A DNA stretch of 56,619 nt. Source: Candidatus Moraniibacteriota bacterium. GTDB lineage: Bacteria > Patescibacteriota > Minisyncoccia > Moranbacterales > UBA1568. The stretch is taken from NCBI GenBank assembly GCA_018499985.2, contig JAHBAT020000010.1:1-56619 (forward strand), read 5' to 3'. The stretch's first letter is position 1. Each line of letters starts with the position of its first letter. Below, piece by piece: positions 35,508 to 43,463 of this stretch. A program made the translations under genes and the position numbers. The notes under the pieces are model-generated. The model was not told where the DNA came from, ran no database searches, and saw only the letters and a list, made by a program, of their open reading frames with translations.

Positions 35508-35810
35508 ATGAAGATCAAAAAAGGAGATCAAGTAGAAGTAATAGCCGGAAAAGACCGTGGAAAGCGCGGTGAGGTTCTTCGTGTGTTCCCACACCTCGAA
35601 AAGGTAGTGGTTGCTGGTGCCAATATCATGAAGCGTCATATCAAGCCTACCAATACTACCAAAGGTGAACGTGTAGAAAAAGAAGCTCCTATCCATGTCT
35701 CTAATGTTATGCTGGTGTGTAAGGAGACTGACAAGCCTACTCGTGTAGCCTTTGTCGTGAAGGACGGAGAAAAAACTCGTATTAGTAAACGATCAGGTAA
35801 AGCTATCTAA
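35508..35810 (+). CDS. rplX: 50S ribosomal protein uL24
   Basis: An assembly initiator with a KOW domain (KIKKGDQVEVIAGKDRGKRG). HIKPTNTTKGERVEKEAPIH and VKDGEKTRISKRSG complete the family pattern. 100 aa. Confidence 0.95.
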   Translation: MKIKKGDQVEVIAGKDRGKRGEVLRVFPHLEKVVVAGANIMKRHIKPTNTTKGERVEKEAPIHVSNVMLVCKETDKPTRVAFVVKDGEKTRISKRSGKAI

Positions 35811-35824
35811 GCTCAAAGAGAATT

Positions 35825-36379
35825 ATGAAAACTGCCAATATTAAAGAACGCTATCAGAACGCTCTTCCAGAGCTTAAGAAAAGTCTCGGTATTACCAATC
35901 CGATGGCTTTGCCTAAAGTTTCTAAAGTAGTTGTAAACGTAGGAGTTGGTAAAATTTTGAAAGACTCTAAGCGTGTCGATGAAGTAGTTGCTTCATTGGA
36001 AAAAATTACTGGTCAGAAGGTAGTGATGACACGTGCTCGTAAGGCTATCGCCGGATTCAAAATTCGTGAGGATTTGGAAATTGGTGCTCGCGTTACTCTT
36101 CACGGTGATCGTATGTGGAGTTTCTTGGACCGTCTTTTTACTATCGCTTTACCACGTGTACGTGACTTCCAGGGTCTTCATAAAAATGTGATTGATTCAT
36201 ATGGTAATGCCAATATTGGTATCAAAGAACATGCTGTATTTCCAGAAATTGTACCAGAAACTGTACAGCACTTGTTTAGCTTTCAGGTAAACATAGTCAC
36301 AACCGCAACCAACAAAGAACAGGGTGTCGCATTATTCCGCCTCATCGGACTCCCTTTGCAGAACGAGGAAACTAAATAA
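35825..36379 (+). CDS. rplE: 50S ribosomal protein uL5
   Basis: uL5 binds 5S rRNA and contacts P-site tRNA. MALPKVSKVVVNVGVG, GQKVVMTRARKAIAGFKIRE, RVRDFQGL and GIKEHAVFPEI are canonical. 184 aa. Confidence 0.97.
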   Translation: MKTANIKERYQNALPELKKSLGITNPMALPKVSKVVVNVGVGKILKDSKRVDEVVASLEKITGQKVVMTRARKAIAGFKIREDLEIGARVTLHGDRMWSFLDRLFTIALPRVRDFQGLHKNVIDSYGNANIGIKEHAVFPEIVPETVQHLFSFQVNIVTTATNKEQGVALFRLIGLPLQNEETK

Positions 36380-36397
36380 TAGAAGTAAAGAATTGCT

Positions 36398-36583
36398 ATG
36401 GCAAAAACATCCACCCAAGCGAGAGCACTAAAGACCCCAAAATTTTCGAGCCGTATCGTTCGACGATGTTGGAAGTGCGGTCGTAAGCATGGGTATATGC
36501 GTCGCTTTGACCTCTGTCGTATCTGTTTTCGAGAGCTTGCGCTCTCAGGACTGATTCCTGGAGTAAAGAAGGCTTCCTGGTAA
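36398..36583 (+). CDS. rpsN: 30S ribosomal protein uS14, zinc form
   Basis: uS14 is a head protein. The 61-aa short type binds zinc through Cys24, Cys27, Cys40 and Cys43 (CWKC, CRIC), followed by [18 protein letters not shown]. This is the C+ type usual outside the enterobacteria. Confidence 0.96.
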   Translation: MAKTSTQARALKTPKFSSRIVRRCWKCGRKHGYMRRFDLCRICFRELALSGLIPGVKKASW

Positions 36584-36628
36584 TAACAACACTCACTCAA
36601 TGACGATGTCATTCTAAAGAACAAGAAT

Positions 36629-37033
36629 ATGCTCGATCCAATTGCAGACATGATTACAAGAATTCGTAACGCTCAGGCCGTAGGTCACAAGAGTGTGCGT
36701 ATTCCACTTTCTAAGTTTAAAACTAAAATTGCTGAAGTTCTTCTTCAGGAAGGTTTTATTGAGAAGGTTGAAAAAGAAGGTGAAGGAGCTCAGGCTGTCC
36801 TTGTCCTCGGTCTTCGTTATACTCAGGTTAATCCTACAAAACGCGTACCAGCTATCCAAGAAATTACTCGTGTTAGTACCGAAGGTTGCCGAATCTATGT
36901 GAAGAGTAATGAGGTCAAAAAAGTAAAGAATGGTTACGGTATTGCTATCCTTTCTACATCACAGGGTGTTATGACCGGAGGTAAGGCTTACAGTAAAGGA
37001 TTGGGTGGAGAGTATCTTTGTAAGGTTTGGTAA
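36629..37033 (+). CDS. rpsH: 30S ribosomal protein uS8
   Basis: uS8 binds helix 21 of 16S rRNA and, in E. coli, represses the spc operon. MLDPIADMITRIRNAQ and the C-terminal ILSTSQGVMTGGKAYSKGLGGEYLCKVW are canonical. 134 aa. Confidence 0.96.
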   Translation: MLDPIADMITRIRNAQAVGHKSVRIPLSKFKTKIAEVLLQEGFIEKVEKEGEGAQAVLVLGLRYTQVNPTKRVPAIQEITRVSTEGCRIYVKSNEVKKVKNGYGIAILSTSQGVMTGGKAYSKGLGGEYLCKVW

Positions 37034-37041
37034 ACAAAATT

Positions 37042-37575
37042 ATGAGTAGAATTGGAAAAAAACCTATTAGTATCCCAGCCGGCGTTGAAGTTACTCTTCA
37101 GGCGAATGTGCTGTCTGTAAAAGGTCCAAAAGGAACCCTTACTTTTACTACACGCCGTGAAGTGGCTGTGGTCATTGGTGAGCAGGAAATTACCGTAGAA
37201 AAGAAGGGTAGTACAAAACTAGCCCAGGCTATGTGGGGAACTACAGCTAAGATGATTAGCAATATGATTGAAGGTGTCACCACTGGCTTTCAGAAGCAAT
37301 TGGAACTCAATGGTGTAGGATATCGTATGAATATTGCTGGCAAAAAGATTACTTTTGCTCTTGGATTCTCTCATCCAGTAGAAAGTGTTGTTCCAGAAGG
37401 TTTGGAAGTGACTATCGAAGGAAATGTCATGACTATTAAGGGTATTGATCGTCAGCAGGTAGGGCAGTTTGCAGCTGTTACCCGTAAATTGAAACCAGTT
37501 GAACCATATAAGGGGAAAGGTTTCCGTTATGTTGGTGAAGTAGTAAGACGTAAAGAAGGTAAGAAGGCTTCATAA
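37042..37575 (+). CDS. rplF: 50S ribosomal protein uL6
   Basis: Two-domain protein near the factor-binding centre. MSRIGKKPISIPAGVEV, ELNGVGYRMNIAGKKITFALGFSHP-type core and KPVEPYKGKGFRYVGEVVRRK are canonical. The ATG at 37042 fits the family start; upstream codons overlap rpsH. 177 aa. Confidence 0.96.
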   Translation: MSRIGKKPISIPAGVEVTLQANVLSVKGPKGTLTFTTRREVAVVIGEQEITVEKKGSTKLAQAMWGTTAKMISNMIEGVTTGFQKQLELNGVGYRMNIAGKKITFALGFSHPVESVVPEGLEVTIEGNVMTIKGIDRQQVGQFAAVTRKLKPVEPYKGKGFRYVGEVVRRKEGKKAS

Positions 37576-37586
37576 AAGATTCCCAT

Positions 37587-37943
37587 ATGTTAAAAAGAAT
37601 TAACCGCACTCTCAATCGTATAGCCCGCAAACGTCGTGTTCGTGGTAAGGTTTCTGGTACCGCACTTTGTCCTCGTGTTGCAGTGTATCGTAGCCTTCGT
37701 TCTATCTCCGTTCAGGCTATTGATGATGTAGCTATGAAGACTTTGGCTCAGGCAAATCTTTCTGAAACAGGAAAGGCTCCTAAAAATACAGTAGAAGGTG
37801 CAGAAAAAGTAGGAACCCTTCTCGGAGAACGCCTTAAGGGGCTTGGGATTGAAGCGGTTGTTTTTGATCGAGCAGGATACAAGTATCATGGAAAAGTAAA
37901 AGCCCTTGCTGAAGCTCTCCGTGCCCAAGGTTTACAATTTTAA
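37587..37943 (+). CDS. rplR: 50S ribosomal protein uL18
   Basis: uL18 carries 5S rRNA into the large subunit. RVRGKVSGTALCPRVAVYRS and FDRAGYKYHGKVKALAEALR are canonical. 118 aa. Confidence 0.95.
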   Translation: MLKRINRTLNRIARKRRVRGKVSGTALCPRVAVYRSLRSISVQAIDDVAMKTLAQANLSETGKAPKNTVEGAEKVGTLLGERLKGLGIEAVVFDRAGYKYHGKVKALAEALRAQGLQF

Positions 37944-37978
37944 TAGACTCTTTAGATTAGAAGATTTCACTAAAAATT

Positions 37979-38518
37979 ATGGAAAATAAGCAACGAAAAC
38001 CAGGAAAACAAGGTAAAAGACCTGCTCGCCGTGAAAAGCCTGAATTTGAGCAAAAGCTTTTGAACCTCGCACGTGTTACACGCGTGGTTAAGGGTGGTCG
38101 TCGCTTCCGTTTCCGTGCTACGTTGGTTATTGGCGATCGTAAGGGTCGTGTAGGTGTCGGTGTAGCTAAGGGTGCTGATGTTTCTGATGCTATCCAGAAG
38201 GCCTTCAATGACGCGAAGAAAAATATGATTTCTGTAGTTTTGGTAAACGGTACTATCACTCATGAAATCGATGCTAAACTTGGAAGTGCTAAGGTGCTTC
38301 TTAAGCCAGCTCGTCCTGGACAAGGTGTTATTGCTGGTGGAGCAGTGCGCGCAGTAGTAGATCTTCTTGGAGTAAAGGATATTGTATCTAAGTCTCTCGG
38401 AGCTTCTAACTCGCTCAACGTGGCTCGTGTAACCGTAAAGGCTCTTCTTCGTTTGAAGGCTCCTAAGGAACAAGCAGCTGTAGTTGCCGAGGAAGTGACT
38501 CCTGAGGTAAGCAAATAG
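37979..38518 (+). CDS. rpsE: 30S ribosomal protein uS5
   Basis: uS5 works in mRNA unwinding and accuracy. The double-stranded RNA-binding domain (LARVTRVVKGGRRFRFRATL, DRKGRVGVGVAKG) and the C-terminal RPGQGVIAGGAVRAVVDLLG are complete. 179 aa. In most bacteria rpmD (uL30) follows; here rplO follows after 21 bp, so uL30 is absent, a CPR-wide trait. Confidence 0.97.
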   Translation: MENKQRKPGKQGKRPARREKPEFEQKLLNLARVTRVVKGGRRFRFRATLVIGDRKGRVGVGVAKGADVSDAIQKAFNDAKKNMISVVLVNGTITHEIDAKLGSAKVLLKPARPGQGVIAGGAVRAVVDLLGVKDIVSKSLGASNSLNVARVTVKALLRLKAPKEQAAVVAEEVTPEVSK

Positions 38519-38539
38519 TTATTATACTGAAAAGATTTT

Positions 38540-38962
38540 ATGCAAATTCATCAACTTACACTCCCAGCCAAAAAAAGCCCGAAGCGTATTGGACGTGGAG
38601 GAAAAAGAGGAACTACTTCTGGTAAGGGTACCAAAGGACAGAAGGCTCGTTCTGGAGCATCTGTAGATCCATTGTTTGAAGGTGGACGATCAACCTTTAC
38701 TGAGCGTTTGAAGAAGGTGCGAGGCAAGAAGGCTGTTAACCTCAAAAAGTACACTATTACTATAAAAGCTCTTGATAAAGCCTTTAATGACGGAGAAACA
38801 GTCACGGTAGCTCTTCTTGTTGAAAGAAAGGTAGTGACCAAAAAAGCTATTAAGGCTGGTGTAAAGGTAGTTGCTACTGGGACCACTAAAAAGAAACTTA
38901 CTCTCGGAGGAGGTATTCTCTTTAGTGAGTCTGTAGCTAAAATTCTTGATATTAAAGCCTAG
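38540..38962 (+). CDS. rplO: 50S ribosomal protein uL15
   Basis: uL15 is a late assembly protein. PKRIGRGGKRGTTSGKGTKG and KARSGASVDPLFEGG open the family. The C-terminal domain (VTKKAIKAGVKVVATGTTKK) is standard. 140 aa. Confidence 0.94.
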   Translation: MQIHQLTLPAKKSPKRIGRGGKRGTTSGKGTKGQKARSGASVDPLFEGGRSTFTERLKKVRGKKAVNLKKYTITIKALDKAFNDGETVTVALLVERKVVTKKAIKAGVKVVATGTTKKKLTLGGGILFSESVAKILDIKA

Positions 38963-38998
38963 TCAAAGCCCTTTCGGTAGGTTATACTAGAAGAAGAT

Positions 38999-39022
38999 AA
39001 ATACTCTCAAAAGAGTATTTTT
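38999..39022 (+). terminator. Terminator-like hairpin between rplO and secY
   Basis: AAATACTCT/AGAGTATTT stem (9 bp), loop CAAA, T-run. A TATACT box lies 14 bp upstream (38983-38988, weak -35). It either lowers secY relative to ribosomal proteins or acts as an attenuator. Confidence 0.6.
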
Positions 39023-39051
39023 CTTTATCCGTTCTATATTTACATGCTTGT

Positions 39052-40323
39052 ATGTGGGAAACACTGAATCAGATTTTTCGAGTACCCAGTCTTCGTAACA
39101 AGATTCTTTTTATCTTGGGGCTTTTAGTAATATATCGTTTAGCTGCCAATATCCCTCTTCCAGGAGTAGATGTTTTGGCTTTGAAGAGACTTTTTGAAGA
39201 GAATGCTTTTCTAGGACTGCTCAATGTTTTTTCTGGCGGTGGTTTGAGCAACATCTCTATTGTTCTTTTGGGTGTAGCTCCGTATATTACAGCCTCTATC
39301 ATCATGCAGCTTCTTACAACGCTCGTGCCTTCACTTGAACGTATGTACAAAGAAGAAGGAGAACAGGGACGTCAGAAATTTAATATGATTACACGTTGGC
39401 TTACAGTGCCATTGGCGGGATTGCAGTCATTTAGCATGCTTTCACTTTTGAAATCACAGGGAATTTTGGGTGAGATTGCACCTTTTACACTGGCCGTGAT
39501 TGTTCTTTCAGCTACAGCAGGAACAGTATTTTTGATGTGGCTTGGTGAACTTATCACTGAAAAAGGTCTTGGCAATGGAGTATCGCTTATTATTTTTGCT
39601 GGTATTGTTTCTAGTCTTCCAACGATGATTTCTCGTTTTATTGCCACATGGGATCCATCACAATTTTTTATCTACGTTCTTTTTCTCTTGGTGGCTGCAG
39701 TGACCATTGCAGGAGTCATTCTTGTCAATGAAGGTCAGCGTACTATCCCAGTAGCGTATGCCAAGCGTATTCGAGGTGGGAGTACTATCGGGGGTAGCTC
39801 TACACACCTCCCACTTAAGGTTAATCAAGCAGGAGTGATTCCAATTATCTTTGCTGTTTCATTGATTCTTATTCCGACAATGATTGCTAATTTCCTCGTA
39901 AATAGTAGTAACACCAAGGTAGCCGAAGCAGCTGTCACTCTTTCTGGTTGGCTTCAGAATCAGTTGATTTATGGGCTTATCTATTTCGTCTTGGTGGTAG
40001 TATTTACCTACTTCTACACGGCTGTGGTTTTTGATCCAAATAAGATTTCAGAAAACCTACAGAAGCAGGGTGGGTATATCCCAGGTATTCGTCCTGGCAA
40101 AACTACCGCTGAGTATCTTTACCATATTATGAATCGTATTACTTTGGCAGGAGCCCTTTTCCTGGGCCTTATTGCAGTATTGCCTTTTGTAGTGCAGGGA
40201 CTTACCGGTATTAGTTCTCTTTCTTTGGGAGGAGTGAGTATTTTGATTGTGGTATCAGTAGTCTTGGAAACTATCAAGCAGATACAAAGCCAGATGACTA
40301 TGCGTAGCTACGAAAACCTCTAG
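39052..40323 (+). CDS. secY: Protein translocase subunit SecY
   Basis: SecY is the channel of the general secretion pathway. Ten membrane helices. Signatures: IPLPGVDVLALKRLF (plug region), GVAPYITASIIMQLLT, GNGVSLIIFAGI and GGYIPGIRPGKTTAEYL. 423 aa, normal. It keeps the usual place between rplO and adk. Confidence 0.97.
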   Translation: MWETLNQIFRVPSLRNKILFILGLLVIYRLAANIPLPGVDVLALKRLFEENAFLGLLNVFSGGGLSNISIVLLGVAPYITASIIMQLLTTLVPSLERMYKEEGEQGRQKFNMITRWLTVPLAGLQSFSMLSLLKSQGILGEIAPFTLAVIVLSATAGTVFLMWLGELITEKGLGNGVSLIIFAGIVSSLPTMISRFIATWDPSQFFIYVLFLLVAAVTIAGVILVNEGQRTIPVAYAKRIRGGSTIGGSSTHLPLKVNQAGVIPIIFAVSLILIPTMIANFLVNSSNTKVAEAAVTLSGWLQNQLIYGLIYFVLVVVFTYFYTAVVFDPNKISENLQKQGGYIPGIRPGKTTAEYLYHIMNRITLAGALFLGLIAVLPFVVQGLTGISSLSLGGVSILIVVSVVLETIKQIQSQMTMRSYENL

Positions 40324-40332
40324 GTTGCTTTC

Positions 40333-40992
40333 ATGAACACATCTTTAGAATCAGTAAAAAACTATGTTTTATTGGGGCCGCCAGGAAGCGGTAAAAGTAC
40401 GCAAGCAACTAAGCTAAAAGAAGCTCTTTCTCTTTCTCATGTAGATGTTGGAAGTGAGCTTCGTAAACTTGCTGAGTCAGAGACGGATTTAGGTAAGCGT
40501 ATACATGAGGTGATTAATATTAAAAAAGAACTTGTTTCTGATGGTTTGATTGGTTGCGTGGTGGAGCATGTCATTAAGGGTATTGAATCTGATAGAGGGG
40601 TTCTTATAGACGGTGCTCCACGAAGAATTTCTCAGGTTGATGAAGTAGAAGCTGCTCTAGCATCACATGGAAGGAAAATAGCCAGGGTAATTTTTCTTGA
40701 CCTTTCTCTAGAAGAAGCTGTAAAAAGAATCTCTATTCGTTTTCTTTGCTTAAGCTGCAAGAAGCCGTTTATTAAAAAAGAGGAGATGAGCTTTACCTGC
40801 GATCAGTGTGGCGGAGAAATAGGACAAAGACAGGATGATACTCCAGAGGGTGTAGCGAAGCGTTACGAAGTGTTTATGTCTGAGACACGGCCGGTCATAG
40901 AATACTTTGAAGAACAAAGAATTCTTTTACGTATCGATGCTCGATTACTTCCCGATGAGATTTTTGATATTTTAATGAAGAAAATAGCCTAA
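40333..40992 (+). CDS. adk: Adenylate kinase, zinc-lid type
   Basis: ADK converts ATP plus AMP to two ADP. The P-loop GPPGSGKST is at residues 15-23. The lid has zinc ligands Cys139, Cys142, Cys156 and Cys159. Two motifs deviate: the AMP site DGFPRT reads DGAPRR, and the region usually STGDxLR reads HVDVGSELR. The family is clear from order and lid, but AMP specificity may differ. 219 aa; secY-adk-map order is conserved. Confidence 0.9.
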   Translation: MNTSLESVKNYVLLGPPGSGKSTQATKLKEALSLSHVDVGSELRKLAESETDLGKRIHEVINIKKELVSDGLIGCVVEHVIKGIESDRGVLIDGAPRRISQVDEVEAALASHGRKIARVIFLDLSLEEAVKRISIRFLCLSCKKPFIKKEEMSFTCDQCGGEIGQRQDDTPEGVAKRYEVFMSETRPVIEYFEEQRILLRIDARLLPDEIFDILMKKIA

Positions 40993-40997
40993 ATACA

Positions 40998-41768
40998 ATG
41001 AATCTTTTTATTAAAAATGAACAGGAGATAGCTAGTCTAAGAGAGTCGTGTCGTCATTTGGCGCGCATTCTTGATGAAGTGCTAGCGGAAGCTCGTGCAG
41101 GAGTATCTACTTTAGAATTGGATACTTTGGCTGAAAAGAGAATGCGAGAAGTGGGGGGTGTGCCAATTTTTAAGGGGTACGGAGCGGAAAGCGGAAGACC
41201 TTTTCCTGGTTCTATTTGCAGTTCAATTAATGAAGAAGTAGTCCATGGTATTCCAAGTAAGGATCGTATCTTGAAGGATGGCGATATCCTTAAAATTGAT
41301 ATTGGTATGCGTTATCAGGGCATGGTGTCTGATATGGCAAGAAGCATTGCTATTGGTGAGGTATCAGCTGAGGCAAAGCGCATTATGCAGGTGACAGAAG
41401 AAAGCTTGCTTCGGGGTATTGATACTTTGAAACCAGGCGCAAAGGTGAGTGACTATGCTCGTGCTGTCCAAAACCATGTTGAAAAGAATGGTTTTTCGGT
41501 AGTACGTGATTTAGTAGGGCATAGTGTAGGAAGAGAGCTTCATGAAGATGTGCAGATACCAAACTATGTGACACGAGATGTACCCGATGTGACTTTTGTG
41601 CCGGGCATGACTTTGGCTTTGGAGCCAATGGTGAATGCTGGTACGTATGAGGTAGAGATTGCCCCTGATGATTGGACCTTTATTTCAGCTGATGATAGGT
41701 TGTCGGCTCATTTTGAGGACACGGTACTGATTACAGAAGATGGAGTAGAAATCCTGACTCGTCCATAG
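40998..41768 (+). CDS. map: Methionine aminopeptidase
   Basis: MetAP removes the initiator methionine. The metal ligands are all seen: the two Asp of IDIGMRYQGMVSDMAR, the His of GHSVGRELHE, the Glu of LALEPMVNAG and the Glu of HFEDTVLIT. 256 aa, type I. The cluster stops here: infA, rpmJ, rpsM, rpsK, rpsD, rpoA and rplQ do not follow. Confidence 0.96.
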   Translation: MNLFIKNEQEIASLRESCRHLARILDEVLAEARAGVSTLELDTLAEKRMREVGGVPIFKGYGAESGRPFPGSICSSINEEVVHGIPSKDRILKDGDILKIDIGMRYQGMVSDMARSIAIGEVSAEAKRIMQVTEESLLRGIDTLKPGAKVSDYARAVQNHVEKNGFSVVRDLVGHSVGRELHEDVQIPNYVTRDVPDVTFVPGMTLALEPMVNAGTYEVEIAPDDWTFISADDRLSAHFEDTVLITEDGVEILTRP

Positions 41769-41845
41769 CACTTCTCGTAGTGAGTTGTGCAGGTGAGACC
41801 TTGGCTTTTAGGATTAAATACTACGTTATTAGGTTATTTTTTCTC

Positions 41846-41976
41846 ACCTGTCTCAGAATTGACCGTTATCCATTCTCCTCGCCAAGAATGTCTGCTCACG
41901 GGCCACAAGTGTCCAGGCTTGCATGCATTCTAGTGGCGTTCCGAATGCAGAACGGTTACAATTCTTCAAAACGGTT
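41846..41976. repeat. Structured repeat, copy 2 (upstream of ruvX)
   Basis: Partner of 12861-12990. The 51-nt core is 41884-41934. Helices: AGAATTG/CAATTCT, ACCGTT/AACGGT, CATTC/GAATG, CGCC/GGCG, AGAATG/CATTCT. Where the sequence differs from copy 1 the pairing is kept. A CAGGTGAGA/TCTCACCTG inverted repeat (41790-41798, 41842-41850) lies just before it and may be the map terminator. ORFs drawn over this region are not credible genes. Confidence 0.75.
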
Positions 41977-42037
41977 CTTAAAAATAACACAAATAACTAC
42001 GTCAGGTATAGGGTGAGCAGAAAGAAAAGCTTGTTTA

Positions 42038-42142
42038 TTTCTGAATACCATTGCGGATAATTGCCCGGATAGCATATTCGCGGTAGCAAATTTCCTTAGC
42101 GACGAGCGTAGTAGCCTTCAATTAGAAGAATAGGTAAGAAGA
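42038..42142. repeat. Second repeated element, copy 2
   Basis: Partner of 14437-14580, shorter by about 39 bases in the middle. The right block (GCGG to AGAAG) aligns without gaps. It lies 61 bp after the structured repeat copy 2 and 39 bp before ruvX. Confidence 0.6.
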
Positions 42143-42181
42143 GATAAATAACTTTGATAAATACAATAGATATTTAGATAT

Positions 42182-42571
42182 ATGGAAAACAAAAACTTTT
42201 TAGCCCTTGATTGGGGGCGATCCAAGGTGGGGGTGGCGCTGGCTCATGCGGAGACTCGGATAGCGGTGGCCTATGGGATATGGCCCGTAGATGAGAATCT
42301 ATGGCCTATTCTTAAAAAAATTCTACAGATAGAGGAAATAGGGACCGTAATCCTCGGTGATCCTGAACATCCAGAGGCTGATTTTGCTGAGGAACTTATG
42401 CAGGTGCGTGAAAAGCTCGCCGCACTTGGTGTGGGAGTAGTGATGCAAAATGAAATGTTTACCAGTAAGATGGCTCAAGCCAATAGGCTAGAAGCGGCCA
42501 AAAAGGCTGTTCAGGCACATGATGATGCTGAAGCTGCTCGTATCATGCTTACTGATTGGCTAGAAAAATAG
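42182..42571 (+). CDS. ruvX: RuvX/YqgF-type Holliday junction resolvase-like protein
   Basis: The family has an RNase H fold and works in 16S rRNA 5' processing or Holliday junction resolution. The motifs are ALDWGRSKVGVALA (usually DYGxxRIGVA), VILGDPEHPE, NEMFTSKMAQ (usually DERLTT) and HDDAEAARIML (usually DxxAAxxIL). The catalytic acids are kept. 129 aa. The leader is A/T-rich, with no ribosome binding site. Confidence 0.85.
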   Translation: MENKNFLALDWGRSKVGVALAHAETRIAVAYGIWPVDENLWPILKKILQIEEIGTVILGDPEHPEADFAEELMQVREKLAALGVGVVMQNEMFTSKMAQANRLEAAKKAVQAHDDAEAARIMLTDWLEK

Positions 42572-42583
42572 AAGGCAGAGGAA

Positions 42584-42627
42584 GATGATTGTTTTAGGGT
42601 GATTGGTATGACAATCATCCTTTTTTT
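42584..42627 (+). terminator. Terminator after ruvX
   Basis: GATGATTGT/ACAATCATC stem, 18-nt loop, T7. Confidence 0.85.
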
Positions 42628-42668
42628 ATGCTAAAATAAAGAAAAGATATATCTACTTAATTATTATT

Positions 42669-43436
42669 ATGGAACAACCATTTCTTTCTGTTATCATCCC
42701 ATCTTACAAAGAGGGGGAACGTATTGGGCGCAACTTACTCGAGATCGATAAGCATCTGAAGGGGAAGAATTTTACCTATGAAATCTTGATTATTGTAGAT
42801 GGATCACCTGATAATACAGCTGAAATTTCACGTAACTATGCTCTTCAGGTGCCAAATGTGCGCGTAATTGAAAATCCAGAGAATCATGGTAAGGGATACG
42901 TGGTGCGACAGGGTCTCCTAGAGGCCACTGGGCAGTACCGTCTTTTCCTTGATGCAGATGGCTCTACTTCTATTACTCACCTCGATGCTTTTTTGACTGA
43001 GTTTGAAGCTGGTTATGATGTAGTGATCGGTTCTCGTGATATAGAGGGGGCTTTTATTCAGGTGCATCAGCCAAAACATCGTGAGATCATGGGAGATATG
43101 GGTAATTGGCTCATTCGTATTGTACTTGGGCTTTGGGGTTATCCAGACACACAGTGTGGCTTCAAAATGCTCTCGGCTGAGGCTTCTAGGGAGGTCGCTA
43201 GCCGTATGGTAGTAGATCGTTTTGGCTTTGATTTTGAATTGATTGTGCTTGCACATAAGCTTGGCTTTAAGGTAAAGCAAATGCCAGTACGATGGATGAA
43301 TGAAGAAGGTTCAACTGTGAGCTTGACTGGTAAAAATGGATTTATTCAGGTAATTATTGATCTTTTCAAAACTCGTCTACGACTTTGGTTTGGTCAGTAT
43401 CATATCGGTATTTATAAAAAAAGCAAGAAGGCTTAG
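42669..43436 (+). CDS. Family 2 glycosyltransferase (dolichyl/polyprenyl-phosphate sugar type)
   Basis: GT-A fold enzymes that move a sugar from a nucleotide donor to polyprenyl phosphate or a glycan. LSVIIPSYKEGERIGRNL, IIVDGSPDNT, NHGKGYVVRQGL, FLDADGSTS (DxD-like) and PDTQCGFKML are the DPM1/DPG-synthase pattern. No membrane helix follows the catalytic domain. 255 aa. Next to galT it suggests sugar-nucleotide use for surface glycans. Confidence 0.88.
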   Translation: MEQPFLSVIIPSYKEGERIGRNLLEIDKHLKGKNFTYEILIIVDGSPDNTAEISRNYALQVPNVRVIENPENHGKGYVVRQGLLEATGQYRLFLDADGSTSITHLDAFLTEFEAGYDVVIGSRDIEGAFIQVHQPKHREIMGDMGNWLIRIVLGLWGYPDTQCGFKMLSAEASREVASRMVVDRFGFDFELIVLAHKLGFKVKQMPVRWMNEEGSTVSLTGKNGFIQVIIDLFKTRLRLWFGQYHIGIYKKSKKA

Positions 43437-43463
43437 GTCTCAAAAAAGCTTCAATACAAAAAT

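Noticed and set aside
41780-42016. 78-codon plus-strand ORF over the repeat upstream of ruvX
   Set aside because: It lies across the structured repeat, has no protein-like composition, and its partner copy at 12861 does not keep the frame.
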